Shown here one piece after another: positions 1-11,233 of a DNA stretch of 64,000 nucleotides. The stretch is from Osmia lignaria lignaria (taxonomy: Eukaryota; Arthropoda; Insecta; Hymenoptera; Megachilidae): the NCBI RefSeq assembly GCF_051020975.1, contig NC_135042.1:5169888-5233887 (forward strand), in the 5' to 3' direction. Made by a program: the position numbers and the translations under genes. Position 1 is the stretch's first letter. Each line of letters begins with the position of its first letter. The notes below the pieces were generated by a model. That model was not told the origin of the DNA, did no database searches, and saw nothing but the letters and a program-made list of their open reading frames with translations.

Positions 1-1398
1 TAGTGTCATCCACTCGATAATCCGTACGCGTTAGATAGAGAGAGGATGATTTTCTTTACCGGCTTCTTTCCCGGTTCCCTTGTACGGTACCTGGCGGGTC
101 TTTGGCCGTGTGCCGGGACGCGAGATAAATGATGTGAACGCACTCTTAACGCTCATTTGCATCGAAGAAGGATACCACCAACCGCCAGCGCACCATCACT
201 CTGTCCTCTACCATACGAATGATTTATTCCGACTTTAATCCTTGGCGACGTTGAAATCTCGGATGCCGATGCTCTCCGACCGATACGTTGACAGCCGGCC
301 CAGGCTAATGATATTTATGAAAGTCAACTCAATTTTCTCGCGAAACGTCTGATGTAACCGCGGAAGCGAAAGTCTCGGTTCGCCCTCTAACATTTTACCC
401 TGTATGAGAATAAAAATAGATGAAAAAAAAAGAAATGAAAAGAGAGAGAAAAAAAAATGAATTTCTCTCTGAACGAACAACAATACAACAAGGCGAAAGC
501 CAGAATCGAAATCACGGTGTCCCGGTGGTATTATAGAGTCGGTCGAATCTCGATGGTCTGTCGTGTGTGCACACCGTAACCCGCCCAGCTTCCGAGACTT
601 CACGGGTCTCTCTTTGGTGCACGATCGATCGCGGTAGGTGTTCCAACCAAGTATAATAATAACCGGCTAACAAGGGCAACAGAGTTCAGGTAGGCACTCG
701 AGAATCACGTAGGAAGTCGAGCAACAGGAACGGGTAGGTGGCTGTTGCCTGGGTCCTGACCTCGTCCTGCCACGATTAATATTTCCATCGTGCATTGTTC
801 CTCGTCACGTAAATCTACCCGTTCAGATAAGCCGTTTGGAAACCGTTTATAAGCTCGATTTGTATCACTCGGTACCATCTTGTTCAGAATGAAGTTACTC
901 TCGAAAATTTCTTCCGTCCCCTCGGTGATTCGTCGTTCTTCAGTTTCTGATTATTAGTGAAAAATAAATGAAATTCTCGCGGAGATAATCGGAACGGGGA
1001 CGCAGGTCAAGTCGATCCGTTACGATGATTTATCGGATTATTAAAGGTAACCGGAAACGCAATCGTTAAATTCAGTGCTCCGCAATCGGTAGAGCAGTCC
1101 CGAGTAATTATCAATTACCCAGGACCCACCCACGACAAGCGACCGCGATTAACGTTGCCCCGGGGCCAGGTACGCAATGTTTTCCCTCCATCGGAGATTT
1201 ATTTCGAGACCCAAGAACAATGCGAGAATTGGGGAAGTGGGTCATGAGAGGTTGTCCCGCACTCCTGCTGCTCGATCCTCGACGAAACACACCTGGACAC
1301 ACGCTGCGTCCATCGGACACGTCGCTGTCCTGAGATCACGAGAATGATGATCATGTGCGAAAGATAGAGGGATCGCATCTTAACAGCTGAAATCCAGA

Positions 1399-1654
1399 AG
1401 TCAATGACTTTCACTTGGAATTTTATTTTCATTTTTTAATTTGCAATGCTGAATTTTGAAATGTTTGAATCCTGTCAATTTCATGACAGAAAAGTATCAC
1501 AAAATGGCACTTTTTAAGCTTAAGGTTCAAAAAAAATAAAGTCAATCACTTTCACTTGGAATTTTATTTTTATTTTTTAATTTGGAATGCTGAATTTTGA
1601 AATGTTTGAATCCTGTCAATTTCATGACAGAAAAGTATCACAAAATGGCACTTC
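1399..1654 (+). repeat. Two-copy direct tandem repeat, 141-bp spacing
   Basis: Copy 1 (1399-1513) and copy 2 (1540-1654) are nearly identical over about 114 bp at a constant 141-bp offset. Both run from the gtcaat[g/c]acttt core through tgtcaatttcatgacag to caaaatggcactt. The similarity resumes with a taagcttaag box after copy 1 (about 1516-1525), which reappears about 13 bp later than expected after copy 2, so the second copy has a small insertion. This looks like a recent local duplication in non-coding DNA. No function is implied. Confidence 0.9.
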
Positions 1655-4330
1655 TTATATATCAAATTTAAGCTTAAGATTTAAAGATAATCACTGTATA
1701 AAAGTTTCGTTAATATTATTAATACAAAATGAAATTTTGAAATCATTTGAATACTTTCGAGGGATGCTGTACGTCTTCGACTTCCTTGTCAAATTATTTA
1801 TGTTCGTCGAATCGATGATCGATGCGTGATACGTATCTGTATCTACAATGATATACGAGTTCGTCGTGTTATCGTTACATAATTGTTACGGCATTGTTTC
1901 GTGCGAACGGTGAAATGGCGAGGTTCAAACGTAGATATCTCCAAAGATTTAGATCGCGATTTTCTGTCCGACTTGTAGCAAATCATTCCTGTACAGCGAT
2001 GAGATGTTACGTGTCATTGGGACAAATGATTTATTAATAGATCGGTAAATCGTGCGGTTAAAGATCGAAAGTGAGAAATAAAAAAAAAGACAATGATGGT
2101 GATAAAAAAAAGGGAAACTTTATTTCTGGCAAATAACCCGTTGAAAGGATCGTTAGGTTCACGAGTTACGATCAACCCAGGATTTTTGTCAATTATCATA
2201 CCGGATTCTTTTATCCGCTCCGGATCATTTCCAAACTTTAGGGGAACATAATTCCAGCATTTTTACAACTTTCACGATATCGCGAAAATAGCTTTTATCG
2301 TTTTCACGAAAGGGAAACAAAGGCTGCTGGTATGGTTCGTTGAATTTTACAAAATCGCATTGTTACAAGGCTTTTAAAATAGTAGTCTCTTAAAAGTCGC
2401 GAATCGTTAAAAATCTACGTCTAATTTCAGCCTGAATCTTAAAATTCTAATTCCACGTAATGGAAACTGTAAATTCCGCTTCATTCATTCCGCAGCAGAC
2501 ACTGTTACGCTTCCAGGTTACTATAAATTCCAACGAACTAAAATACACAGTCGAAGCATGATGAATCACGGGTAGATCGAGAAATCCGTCGAATTTCGCG
2601 GGAAAATGGCGTGGAACGCTTTCGAGGGATCAGTCGATCCACGCGATTCAACGCGAAATAAACTATGCGAACGTCAAAGCGAGTTCACGATATCGTTTTA
2701 AACGGTCTCGTTCTCCGTCCAAAAATAACGATGCCCACAGCCGAGAACAAAGAGAAAACGATCGAGGAAGAATCATTTTTCATTGGGTCGAGCTTCGACC
2801 TGTTGAAGGACTTTGCACGTTAATTAATTTCCTTCGACCGATACCTCTTTACGACCAGATGGTAATTAACCCATTTTTCAAATCCACAAACCCTCTTCGA
2901 AGCTCTTAGCATTCCCCATATAAAATAACAATCGATGAAATGGAAAAAAATTTTTTATGGAGTCACCCTTCTTTCATCATTAAATATTACTAAATTTTAG
3001 CTACGTTTTTCTAAGAAATTCTATAGAAAAGCCACATTGTACACAGGTCTTGTGTACACAGCAGTAAATAAAGGTTGGTGGATCATAAACGAAAGCGTTC
3101 GACCGATGCAAGAAGATAGGATGCACTGGGCGTACGTTGAATTCGCTTCGAATCGTGGACATAGCACTGTAAGAAATTAGTCTCGGTTTTTGCTCGCCCG
3201 TTGAAGGAACTTTTTTCAGATACGTGGCTCAGCTTCCTGACAGCTGATACGAGGCCTTTTCGTCCGAGGCTGGATGACTCGGCTGCGGCAATCAATATAC
3301 ACATTAGTCTCAGTTAATGGCAGTCCACGGGGAAAGTTTCCGTTTGAACAGTACCCGCTAAGTGGCGAGACATATCTGAAGCCTTGATAGATCCTTAGAT
3401 TTTCTTACTTTCTAGGTGTACGTAAAATGGTGAGAGCTCTGATTAAAAGAAAATTTGTAAACGCGTTGGCGAACCGTGGACGCGCTGAAAATCGTGAGAA
3501 TATCGTGACGAAAACGGACCGATATGTCCGTTTTTCTTTTTGTAACAGTGCCTGGCCGTTAACGGGACGAAAGGAGGCAGCAAGGTACGAAATCGATTCA
3601 GGTGGGCGAAAAGCACGCGCTTCGACGCCCACGCGATCCCACGGGATAAGGAACGATCTAAGGGGACAAGTTATGTCCCGTGGTGTACGTGGCGCGGATA
3701 ACGATCTGTAGCCATTCCCGTTACCAGATACCGATATTGTCCGCTAATAATGTGCCCGTCGATTACAGGATCGCGCTTCCTTCGTTTCTGCCGACTAAAT
3801 CGTCGCTTCGGCTCGCTAAACGCTTCTGAACTTTGCCATTACGCTCTTTAACCCTGTTCGTTACGTTACGGTAATATTGAATCGAAAATTCGCGACCGGT
3901 ATACTTGGAACGACGGTATTTATTTTCTTTTCTCTTTTATTCGATCATCGGTGGTATTCGCGTTGTTTATGAAACCATCGGTTTCGTCAGTAAAATGTCA
4001 GTTGCACGATTCTCTTCCAGGAATCGTTATGATTTGTTACGATATTTTTGTCGAGTTTGCTGATACAAAAGGAATTCACTTTACCACCACCCGTATACCT
4101 TTCGTAACTCTTTTCGTTACGTGCGTATGATGCACGTTGCACAATCACGATGCACTCGCGGGCACACGCAATTCCGCGGTCGATCATGAATACAATTGAA
4201 CGATGAATATTTATAAATTATTATAGATATCTTTGTCTTCAGGGTACTATTGAATTTTCAATACTTTAGCTGTATTTCTCGAAATAAATTGAATTTGAGC
4301 TTTTTTTTTTAGCAGTGGTTATTGATTATG

Positions 4331-4350
4331 AATGGTCCCTTGGGACCATT
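4331..4350. repeat. Short perfect palindrome
   Basis: The two 9-base arms aatggtccc and gggaccatt flank a 2-base centre. It could form a tiny cruciform or be chance. Nothing near it gives it a role. Confidence 0.5.
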
Positions 4351-4971
4351 ATTCAAATGTTCAATGAAACTTCTAAAAAATTGATTTTAAGGTCGTTTCA
4401 ATATTCTCGTTTCCATATCGATCACAGAAAGTTTGATTCTTCTATCAGAATATGACAGACGTCCTCGAACCCCATGGTCCATTCGCGCCAATTATGGTGA
4501 CCAGATCGGTTTAGCAGATCGATGGGTTCACGGTCGCGTTCACCTTCGTTGAGACTAATGCGGCTAGACCTTCCTACACACCGATCTACCGATGATCACG
4601 ATCCCGTCGATCCTGTTCCCTGCTAATAATTACCTGTACCCGTCTGTCGGTGCCAGGTCGATGGGAAACCATTGGAACGACCACGAGAATCGACAGCTTC
4701 CGTGGGTCGTTAAACCTGAAACATTCTGGCTCCTGGATTTTTACTCCTTTATTCAGAATAGCATCGCGAGAGCCTTATTCTATTTCGTTACTTCCTGTAT
4801 CGAGTCGGAAGTGGTAGGTACAAGGTTGAGGAGGAGGTCATTGGTTGGACAAGGGTAATGGGTTAAATTAAGGTGTATCAAAACTGGATCAATCATTACC
4901 CATTTTAAATATTTTGAAATTTTTTTTCAATATTATTTTTAATTTAATTTTTCTTTTTGTTATGATTTCAG

Positions 4972-5153
4972 GAGAATGGCTGTCTCTACTCTCACATAAG
5001 ATGGGGCGAGGCTTTTGTAATCGTTTACAGCGTGACGTGTAAACGAAGTTTTCAGGAAGCTCGCGGTTTATTGAAGCAACTTGCGGATCTACGTTTGCCA
5101 TCCTACTTTACAGCCCTGTTGCTTGGCAATAAGAGAGATCTGGATCATGCTCG
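4972..5153 (+). CDS. RERG/RASL-type Ras-like GTPase, internal exon (middle of G domain)
   Basis: This exon encodes 60 codons plus two bases of a small Ras-superfamily GTPase. It reads in phase 0 from GAG at 4972, after a pyrimidine-rich acceptor ending tatgatttcag, and stops at a perfect gtgagtg donor at 5154. Visible family features are the SHIRWGEAFVIVYSVT strand-loop-strand (RERG has a similar RWGEGFVLVYDIT segment), a KRSF motif, a hydrophobic strand ALLLG and the guanine-specificity motif NKRD (NKxD, bases 5128-5139), followed by LDHAR. The P-loop and DTAG switch-II motif are not in this exon and must be in upstream exons. The last split codon (CG) is completed by the A that opens the exon at 10975, giving DLDHAREV. 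RERG-like proteins are Ras-like GTPases of the plasma membrane/cytosol signalling type that lack a prenylation signal. Orthology to RERG rather than RASL11/12 is inference from short motifs. Confidence 0.9.
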
Positions 5154-5164
5154 GTGAGTGCATA

Positions 5165-5399
5165 TTAACACATTATCCAGCGGTTATAAATAAAATAGAT
5201 ACGCGCTGCCGCCTTGTAATTAACAATAATTAAGGATTAAAATGTGTAACCATTCTTTTCGATTTCTTCTTAATTGAAGTACATCTAACTTTCCTTATAT
5301 GTGAATTTGTAATTATCAAAAGGTTGTTAATTAGTTTTCCTTTAACAGCCGATATTGTCAAATAGCCTATTGATAGGTTTGCGATAGATAAAGTGTTAA
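5165..5399. mobile_element. Candidate TTAA-flanked MITE-like element
   Basis: The segment starts and ends with TTAA. Inside, the left end reads cacattatccagcg and the reverse complement of the right end reads cactttatctatcg, a terminal inverted repeat that matches at 10 of 14 bases. The length of 235 bp is close to that of the clearer element at 5889-6130. There is no coding capacity. TTAA target duplication is typical of the piggyBac superfamily. The family assignment is inference from the TTAA and the end structure alone. Confidence 0.45.
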
Positions 5400-5888
5400 T
5401 TAAAAAATGATAATTAGATACGATTAGAAAAATTTTAATTCTCGAATGTGTTACACGAACGATAACAATCAGACTTTACGAATCATCCAATATCAACCAC
5501 CGTAATCACAGTATCGGGTATCAATCGAAACAAATGACGAGTGATGGGCAAATCTTTTCGTGTCAATTCACGATCTCATCGGTGTCGATCGCTTCATTAC
5601 GAAACCGTTAAGCATAACAAATACAGTACAACGGTGCGCACAGGTGTGTCCGTTCGCGGCTGACCCGTTTCTTCCTCGGCCCTCGGCACACTTTTCACCG
5701 CTTTGATTGTCATCTAATTGCTGACCCTTGTTTACCACGCCGGCAGAGAATCCGTGGTATCGTTGGTCAGCGAGGATACTTCGAAATCGCTGAGTTCACA
5801 CAGGTGTGCCCGTACCTCGGTCCCTCTTCTCCTTTCTCATCCTTATTCACTCTTTCAATCACGAAAGAATCATTTTCGAGAACCAGCT

Positions 5889-6130
5889 TTAACCCTTTTA
5901 GTGCCAACGACGATGTAAATTTTGCTGAAATATAAAATGAATTATAGTGAAATAAAACAACAATAAAAAAATGTTACCCCATTTCACCTTATCTTTCTTC
6001 CTGAATTTTGTAAATATTATTCTTACTTTTTTTTAAATGATTTTTTTTCTTAAATCATATTAAATGCATCAAATTCGTTCGATATTCTTCTCTTAGGTGA
6101 AATTCTTTCGGTCGGCACTAAAAGGGTTGA
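5889..6130. mobile_element. piggyBac-like MITE (TTAA target, CCCTTTTAGTGCC inverted ends)
   Basis: The left end is TTAA (5889-5892) followed by cccttttagtgccaac. The right end, read as reverse complement, is cccttttagtgccgac, followed on the + strand by TTGA (6127-6130), a one-base variant of the TTAA target. The first 13 bases of the inverted repeat are identical and the next matches are interrupted once. A second internal inverted pair, atttcacct at 5981-5989 and aggtgaaat at 6096-6104, makes the element partly palindromic. The 234-bp body is AT-rich with no open frame, so it would be a non-autonomous element. TTAA duplication with CCC ends is known for piggyBac elements. The source transposase is not in the window. 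Confidence 0.75.
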
Positions 6131-8952
6131 AATAAGGGTTATAACACTAAACTTCTACTCCTATTTATCAAAATGACTCAGAAAGTTTTGCTCTCAAAGA
6201 ATAGAATGTCGAAGCAATGACCGCGGGTTCACCCTTTCGGAAGATGAGGGGCTAAAATCGGTCGGCGACGAGGTCGCCAGCCAAGTCGGCCAGAGCGTCG
6301 GGCGTAAACAGATCAGCCGAGTCGAGGAGATCGCGTGAACGGTTTCTAGGTGAGCGACCACTCGACCACTACCGGGTGTCGTGCTCGAAATGGTCTCCGG
6401 TGTCCGAGTGTGGTCGGTGTGGCGCCTCGTTTCGCGTTTCACGCCATTGATCCAACGGCGATCATCTCGTCCGCGCGCGAACGTTCGCGATGAGAGAGCA
6501 GGTGACAGGAAAAAACGGTTTGCACACCTAGCAGAGCCGGTAGCTCGCGAATCGCGTGGCGCACGCGAAATCTCGCCTTCGTCTAGGAAACGTTCCCCGA
6601 AGATCCTGTTACCTGGGCACGAGCCATCGGGAAAGTGATCCGTATTGATGGACATTCGATATTTTGATTCCATTTTAAAAAATTTCTGAATTTTGATTCC
6701 CGAGACGGTGGTCCTTTTATTATTTAAAACAAAATAAATGAAAATCGATGTTAAATTTGTGACGATTTGGTGTTTCATTGATAATTAATATTCCAAGTGG
6801 ATGAAAATAATTATCGATCCAGATGTAGTCCAAGTTTTACGCAATCCACCGCAATGGTACAGTGCATCACAGCCGTTGCGTGATTCGGACAGGAGAGAAA
6901 GCTAGGAAATCGTGCGAACCAGTCGAACATATTTTTTTTCATCGGCCGTTTCCGATAAAGATTGGCCGCTTATTAACCTTGTCAGGATACGCCATTTCTG
7001 AATAATAACCGATAGCTAATGGGCATGAATTCCGGGTCGATAAGAGCTCTGACACCCACCCAGGACACTTGTTGCTAAACGCTGTCTAAGACTTGCTGAA
7101 CTGTTAAATTACATTTGGAATTGATTTATATTGTTGTTCGGCGAGCTGAGATTGTCCTGGACCGTTTAGATTATTAGATTACAGCGTTGGAGAAAATTTA
7201 ATTGAATTAATGATCAAACAGGGTGGTTGGCTTGGAAATCACTTAAGATTCTAATTAGGATAATTAGAAATAGAGGAAACTTTCAATTAAATGATATTAG
7301 GTACTGTTATATATTAATAATGATTGTATAGTGTAATATTTATGGCACTTTTAATCCTATTCCTCTGAATAATTTTAATTTATCTATTGATCGAATTTTG
7401 TTTCCGTTCCCTCGGAACTTTTAATGACTCACCTAAGAGGATGAGTAAACGTTTCGAGGAGACTTTTCATCCTCGAAATCCATTGGAAAGAACCTCGTTC
7501 TCGTTTCATATGCAAATTGCTCGTCTTTTGTGTCCTTTCAGTGGTCGATGTCTGGTAGTGAACAGTGTGAATCGTAGCGTTTGCGTGTTTTGCGTGAAAG
7601 AAACGGGAGAAAGCTGGCAAACGGTAGTCCTTATCGTTGCTACCCTGCGATAACCTTTCATTTCCAGTTCCTCAATGCTCCCTTAAAAACGATCACTCGC
7701 AAGATTGATGGATCGCTGAACGCCGTTCGATCGTGGCAAAATAGAAAATCACTGGTTATTCTGCTATCTTGAAGCAGCCATTCGAACGGTGAAACGGCAT
7801 GGATATCGCAGGTGTTGTAATTTAAATGATGAAAATACGGTGAGAAACGCGTCGAAGAAATTTCTACTAGGATCGTGGAAAATTTCATTTAGAAATGGAA
7901 ACTTAGATAGCGGTAGCCTTCGGCAATCTTGTGTTATTAAAATTTAATTATCAACAAGATTTTCTCTAATCAACCGCATCGAATTACCAGTTTTCATATT
8001 GTAATTACTGTAGCACGGTGAATCGAGATGGAAATTCGATTGGATTGAAATAACTCCTCATTGTAAAGTGAAATTTTAAATAGTCGAAGAAATTGAAATT
8101 GACAGGAATAAGCTCGGTTATAAGCGAGCAGAAATGCCAGTGACACGTAGGTGAACCGGATATCGATATCCCTTCTAGGCTCCAGCCCTGAAACAGGAAT
8201 TTCCTGGGCGATCCCTGTAGGAATGCGGATCGTCGTTAGCGAAGACACGTTTCCCATTTTTTCCCCGCTACCTCGTGTTCCTATATTCATTTACCGAGAA
8301 GCTCTGCATACCTCGGAGATTTCGATAAATTATCAATTCAACGCTTTGCTCTATTTCCATCTGTCCTATCGTAGTTTAATTATTTCCCATTAATTGTAAG
8401 GTAATTTCGGAAGCTTGCTAATACGATACCTCTGCTTCCTGAAGATCCTCAACATCCCCCCTAAATATTCTACATTAGATAAATCATAGATCTCTCTTAT
8501 GGAGATCAAGAAACCATAACCGCGGACTGAAACTCCTTCTTTCCCGGTATCAGAAACATTGTTCACCTACATATCAACCGGAGACTCTTGTTCCTCCATT
8601 TGCACGAGACACGTGCTTTCTACTTGGCGCCAGGCGAACGATCGGCCGTCGCAATTCCAGCTGTCGCTCAAACGACCAGAAAGAACCGTCAACTCTGTCC
8701 AGAAAAAAGAAACAAGGATGGAGGAAAAATGAGCAGAAGCTCGGTAAGAAATCGAGTACACGATCGAGGCGGAACGGAGTTGATTCACGATCGCGCGTTA
8801 AATCCCCGAGGTTTTCCTCGATCCGCCTGACCGGCTGAACGCAATTCCCGGCTACGACTAATTAAATTTACGTCGAACCGCGGCTGTTTTTCAAAGATCG
8901 GAGGGAAGCGCGGTCGATCGAGGCGGGTCGGTTGTGTTTTGTGGTGCAAGAG

Positions 8953-8980
8953 GCCGGCTACGGTCTAACCAGTAGCCGGC
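8953..8980. other. GC-rich perfect hairpin
   Basis: The arms gccggctac (8953-8961) and gtagccggc (8972-8980) are perfectly complementary around a 10-base loop. It sits in the GC-rich part of the intron (about 8.6-9.25 kb), which stands out from the AT-rich sequence on both sides. It could be a structured element in the pre-mRNA, a regulatory site or chance. It is too short for a typical miRNA precursor. Confidence 0.4.
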
Positions 8981-10974
8981 ACGACCGTCTTAATGGAGTT
9001 CATAAAGATTAGAAGGAAGGCTGGTTGCCGATGCTGCTCCAGGGCCGGTGAAACCACTCTCCCGAGGAACGAGTTATCGCCGCTTTAGAATACATCCGAG
9101 CCGGCGTCCGGCCGCGAATATCGTCCATCGATAAACTTATCGCGAGATATCAGCTGGCGAATCCCTCGCAGCTCACACGCTCTAACCGCTCCGCGAGCAA
9201 ACTGGTTCACCGATGGATCGCGCTGGAAAGCGCGGCAAAAGGAACGGCAAAGCTAAACCCAGCTTCATTTTCCTACCTTGGTTCACTGATCGAAATACAG
9301 TAGGTGCTCGCTAATTCCCCGCCTAGATACACCGGGCACAATATTAATTTTCATGATTTGCAAAACGCAGCCTGTATAAATTGAAATTACAATTTTTATT
9401 ATTAACGCAGGGGAGATGTATTAAAAATGTATGGAAATTCTGGTTGTTGCAATTATCGATATTCGACCATTTTCTTTATTAGAATAACTAAGGAATAGTT
9501 ACATTTAAAAATTGACGCAACTATCGAAAAAATCATAGGCGAAGGACTCAATAAGTCCTGAACTTATAGATAAATAAAAAATAATGTTGAAATTTTTCAA
9601 CTTTCCTGCCACTCATTAAATGTCCGGTATAGGCTCCTTCATTCTAGATATTTGCGTTTAGGAACACTTACCGTAGTCAGGTGGATTTTAGGAAAATCTG
9701 AAACTCGTTAATCTCGGTACCAGGTAGCGATGCCGATGGAAAATGAAAGATTTTCTCCTATAAATCACGGTTAGGCCAGAAACATTTCGACCTTGCTGCG
9801 TGACAAGGTACCTGCTCGTAAAGCAACGGATCGCCAGGTATAAAATAAAAGTGGACAGATTAACGGCCGTGAACGGTGGTGTCTGCTCGCGTGTGCATGC
9901 ATACGAGACTCGTGCGATCGATTAGACGTGTGCACGGCCCTCCCACACGCCAGTGAATTGCTTTCTTCTTTCCTTCATCCTCGAACATCCTTCCTATCTC
10001 TCTCTGTATTCGATGTTTCGAGAGTATCGTGTGTTCCCGCGAATTTAATTGCCACCATAAATATCGCGGCTCTTCTTCCCTTTTCTCCATCCGGATGGAG
10101 CACCGCTTCGCTCTGCTTGAAATACGGCCGATGATCTTCCTTTTCACCCCTTCTCATTCTCCCGGGTGATCAGGAATCAATAAACGATGGTATTATTAAA
10201 AAAGAATATTTGTAAAAGGATTTTTTGAAAATTAGAATTTTGCTATTTTTAGAAATGTTAATTTCCTATTTTGCACTCTTGAAATTTTGCCAGGAACCGT
10301 GAATAAATAACATAAATCCATGCAAAGAATTTTATTTACTCGTTGCACCATCTTGACAACATCGGAAAGTAAATAAAAATGAAATTGAAAAGTGACGGTA
10401 TGTAAGAACGGTGTGTAACGAGTAATCAGATCATCGTGGGTATACGTGCCGTTGTTAAGGAACGCGTTAAACAATTATAAATAAGATGCCAGGTTGGCGA
10501 AATTCCAGTGACTCGACGTTTCTTTTTCTCTTTCCTTTATGGCCGCGTTCAATCACCTCCCTCTGCTTCCGTTCGAGCGGAACGCTGTTTGCCAAGAAGT
10601 CGTGACCCGTCCACTCGCTTCGATCCTCCTCGCGGACCTTGACAGCTTCCGTTGATCCACCGAGCAGCTCTTTTTCTCCCTGTCCGGAAATTTACGGGCA
10701 CCGTGTGTTGCGAAAGAAACGTCACCTTCTCGCGATTCGTCTCGCATCGCGATCATTCTCATCCGCCTCTACCCTGTGGTTAAAAAAATTTTTCTTGTCT
10801 TTCACGATACACATTCCTGTCTACCGACGTGGCCGATTTCGAGCCATCTAAATTTACGCCACAACTCCAATATTTTTATATTGAAAATTTCGAATTTTAC
10901 ATTTATCCTGCAAGGGTTGGAGTAAAAATAATTTAAATAATTTAAATAAAATGTGACTGAATCTTCTGTTTCAG

Positions 10975-11233
10975 AGAGGTGTGCGTGGACGAGGGTCAGC
11001 AATTATCCCTGGCCCACGGATGTCAATTCTACGAGGTCAGCGCCGCGGAGAGTCCCGCGGGGGCGGCGTTGGCGTTTCAGGCGTTGCTCAGGGAAGCAAG
11101 ATCGGTTCAGCTGCTACGAGCTCTACCGATCCGCCGAAAGTTGGGCGTCCACTCGGTATCCAGGGTATTGGGTACGATTTTCGGCAAGAACACGACGAAA
11201 GATCGGAAAAAGAGGCCTTCGTTGAGTATATGA
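10975..11233 (+). CDS. RERG/RASL-type Ras-like GTPase, terminal exon (G5 motif and C-terminal tail)
   Basis: This is the last coding exon of the same Ras-like GTPase. It follows a good acceptor (cttctgtttcag). Its first base completes the arginine codon split at 5153, and it runs 85 further codons to TGA at 11231-11233. The start gives EVCVDEGQQLSLAHGCQFYE, which matches the Ras-fold helix and strand leading to the G5 motif. That motif is seen as SA in EVSAAES (serine codon 11039-11041, alanine codon 11042-11044). An alanine-rich helix with LLREAR follows. The tail is basic (RRKL, GKNTTKDRKKRP) and ends SLSI without a CAAX box, so prenylation is not expected. RERG itself also lacks one. The first-base and second-base frames here are also open on both strands, but only this frame makes a Ras domain. 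Confidence 0.9.

Larger units (their letters stand above)
1..4971. other. Non-coding stretch, probably intron or 5' flank of the RERG-like gene
   Basis: No exon can be supported here. I looked on the + strand for the missing P-loop (GxxGxGKS) and DTAG-type exons of the Ras-like gene whose next exon starts at 4972, and saw none. Those exons are therefore probably left of the window, and this stretch is probably intron. It holds a purine-rich tract at about 411-466, a direct repeat at 1399-1654 (listed separately) and a short palindrome at 4331-4350. The open frames of 60-95 codons on both strands have no recognisable motif and mutually overlap. Confidence 0.5.
5154..10974 (+). other. Intron of the RERG-like gene
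   Basis: This 5.8 kb interval lies between the gtgagtg donor at 5154 and the cttctgtttcag acceptor ending at 10974. The flanking exons join in frame within a conserved G-domain segment, which supports it as one intron. It holds two TTAA-flanked MITE-like elements (5165-5399, 5889-6130), a GC-rich part at about 8.6-9.25 kb with a hairpin at 8953-8980, and otherwise AT-rich sequence with no exon I can support. The 194-codon minus-strand open frame at 6194-6778 has no recognisable domain and overlaps a + strand open frame. I treat it as chance. Confidence 0.8.

Noticed and set aside
6194..6778. 194-codon minus-strand open frame
   Set aside because: It lies in the intron of the RERG-like gene, has no domain, is rich in Arg/Ser/Thr, and is overlapped by an 85-codon + strand frame. 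This is typical of CpG-rich chance frames.
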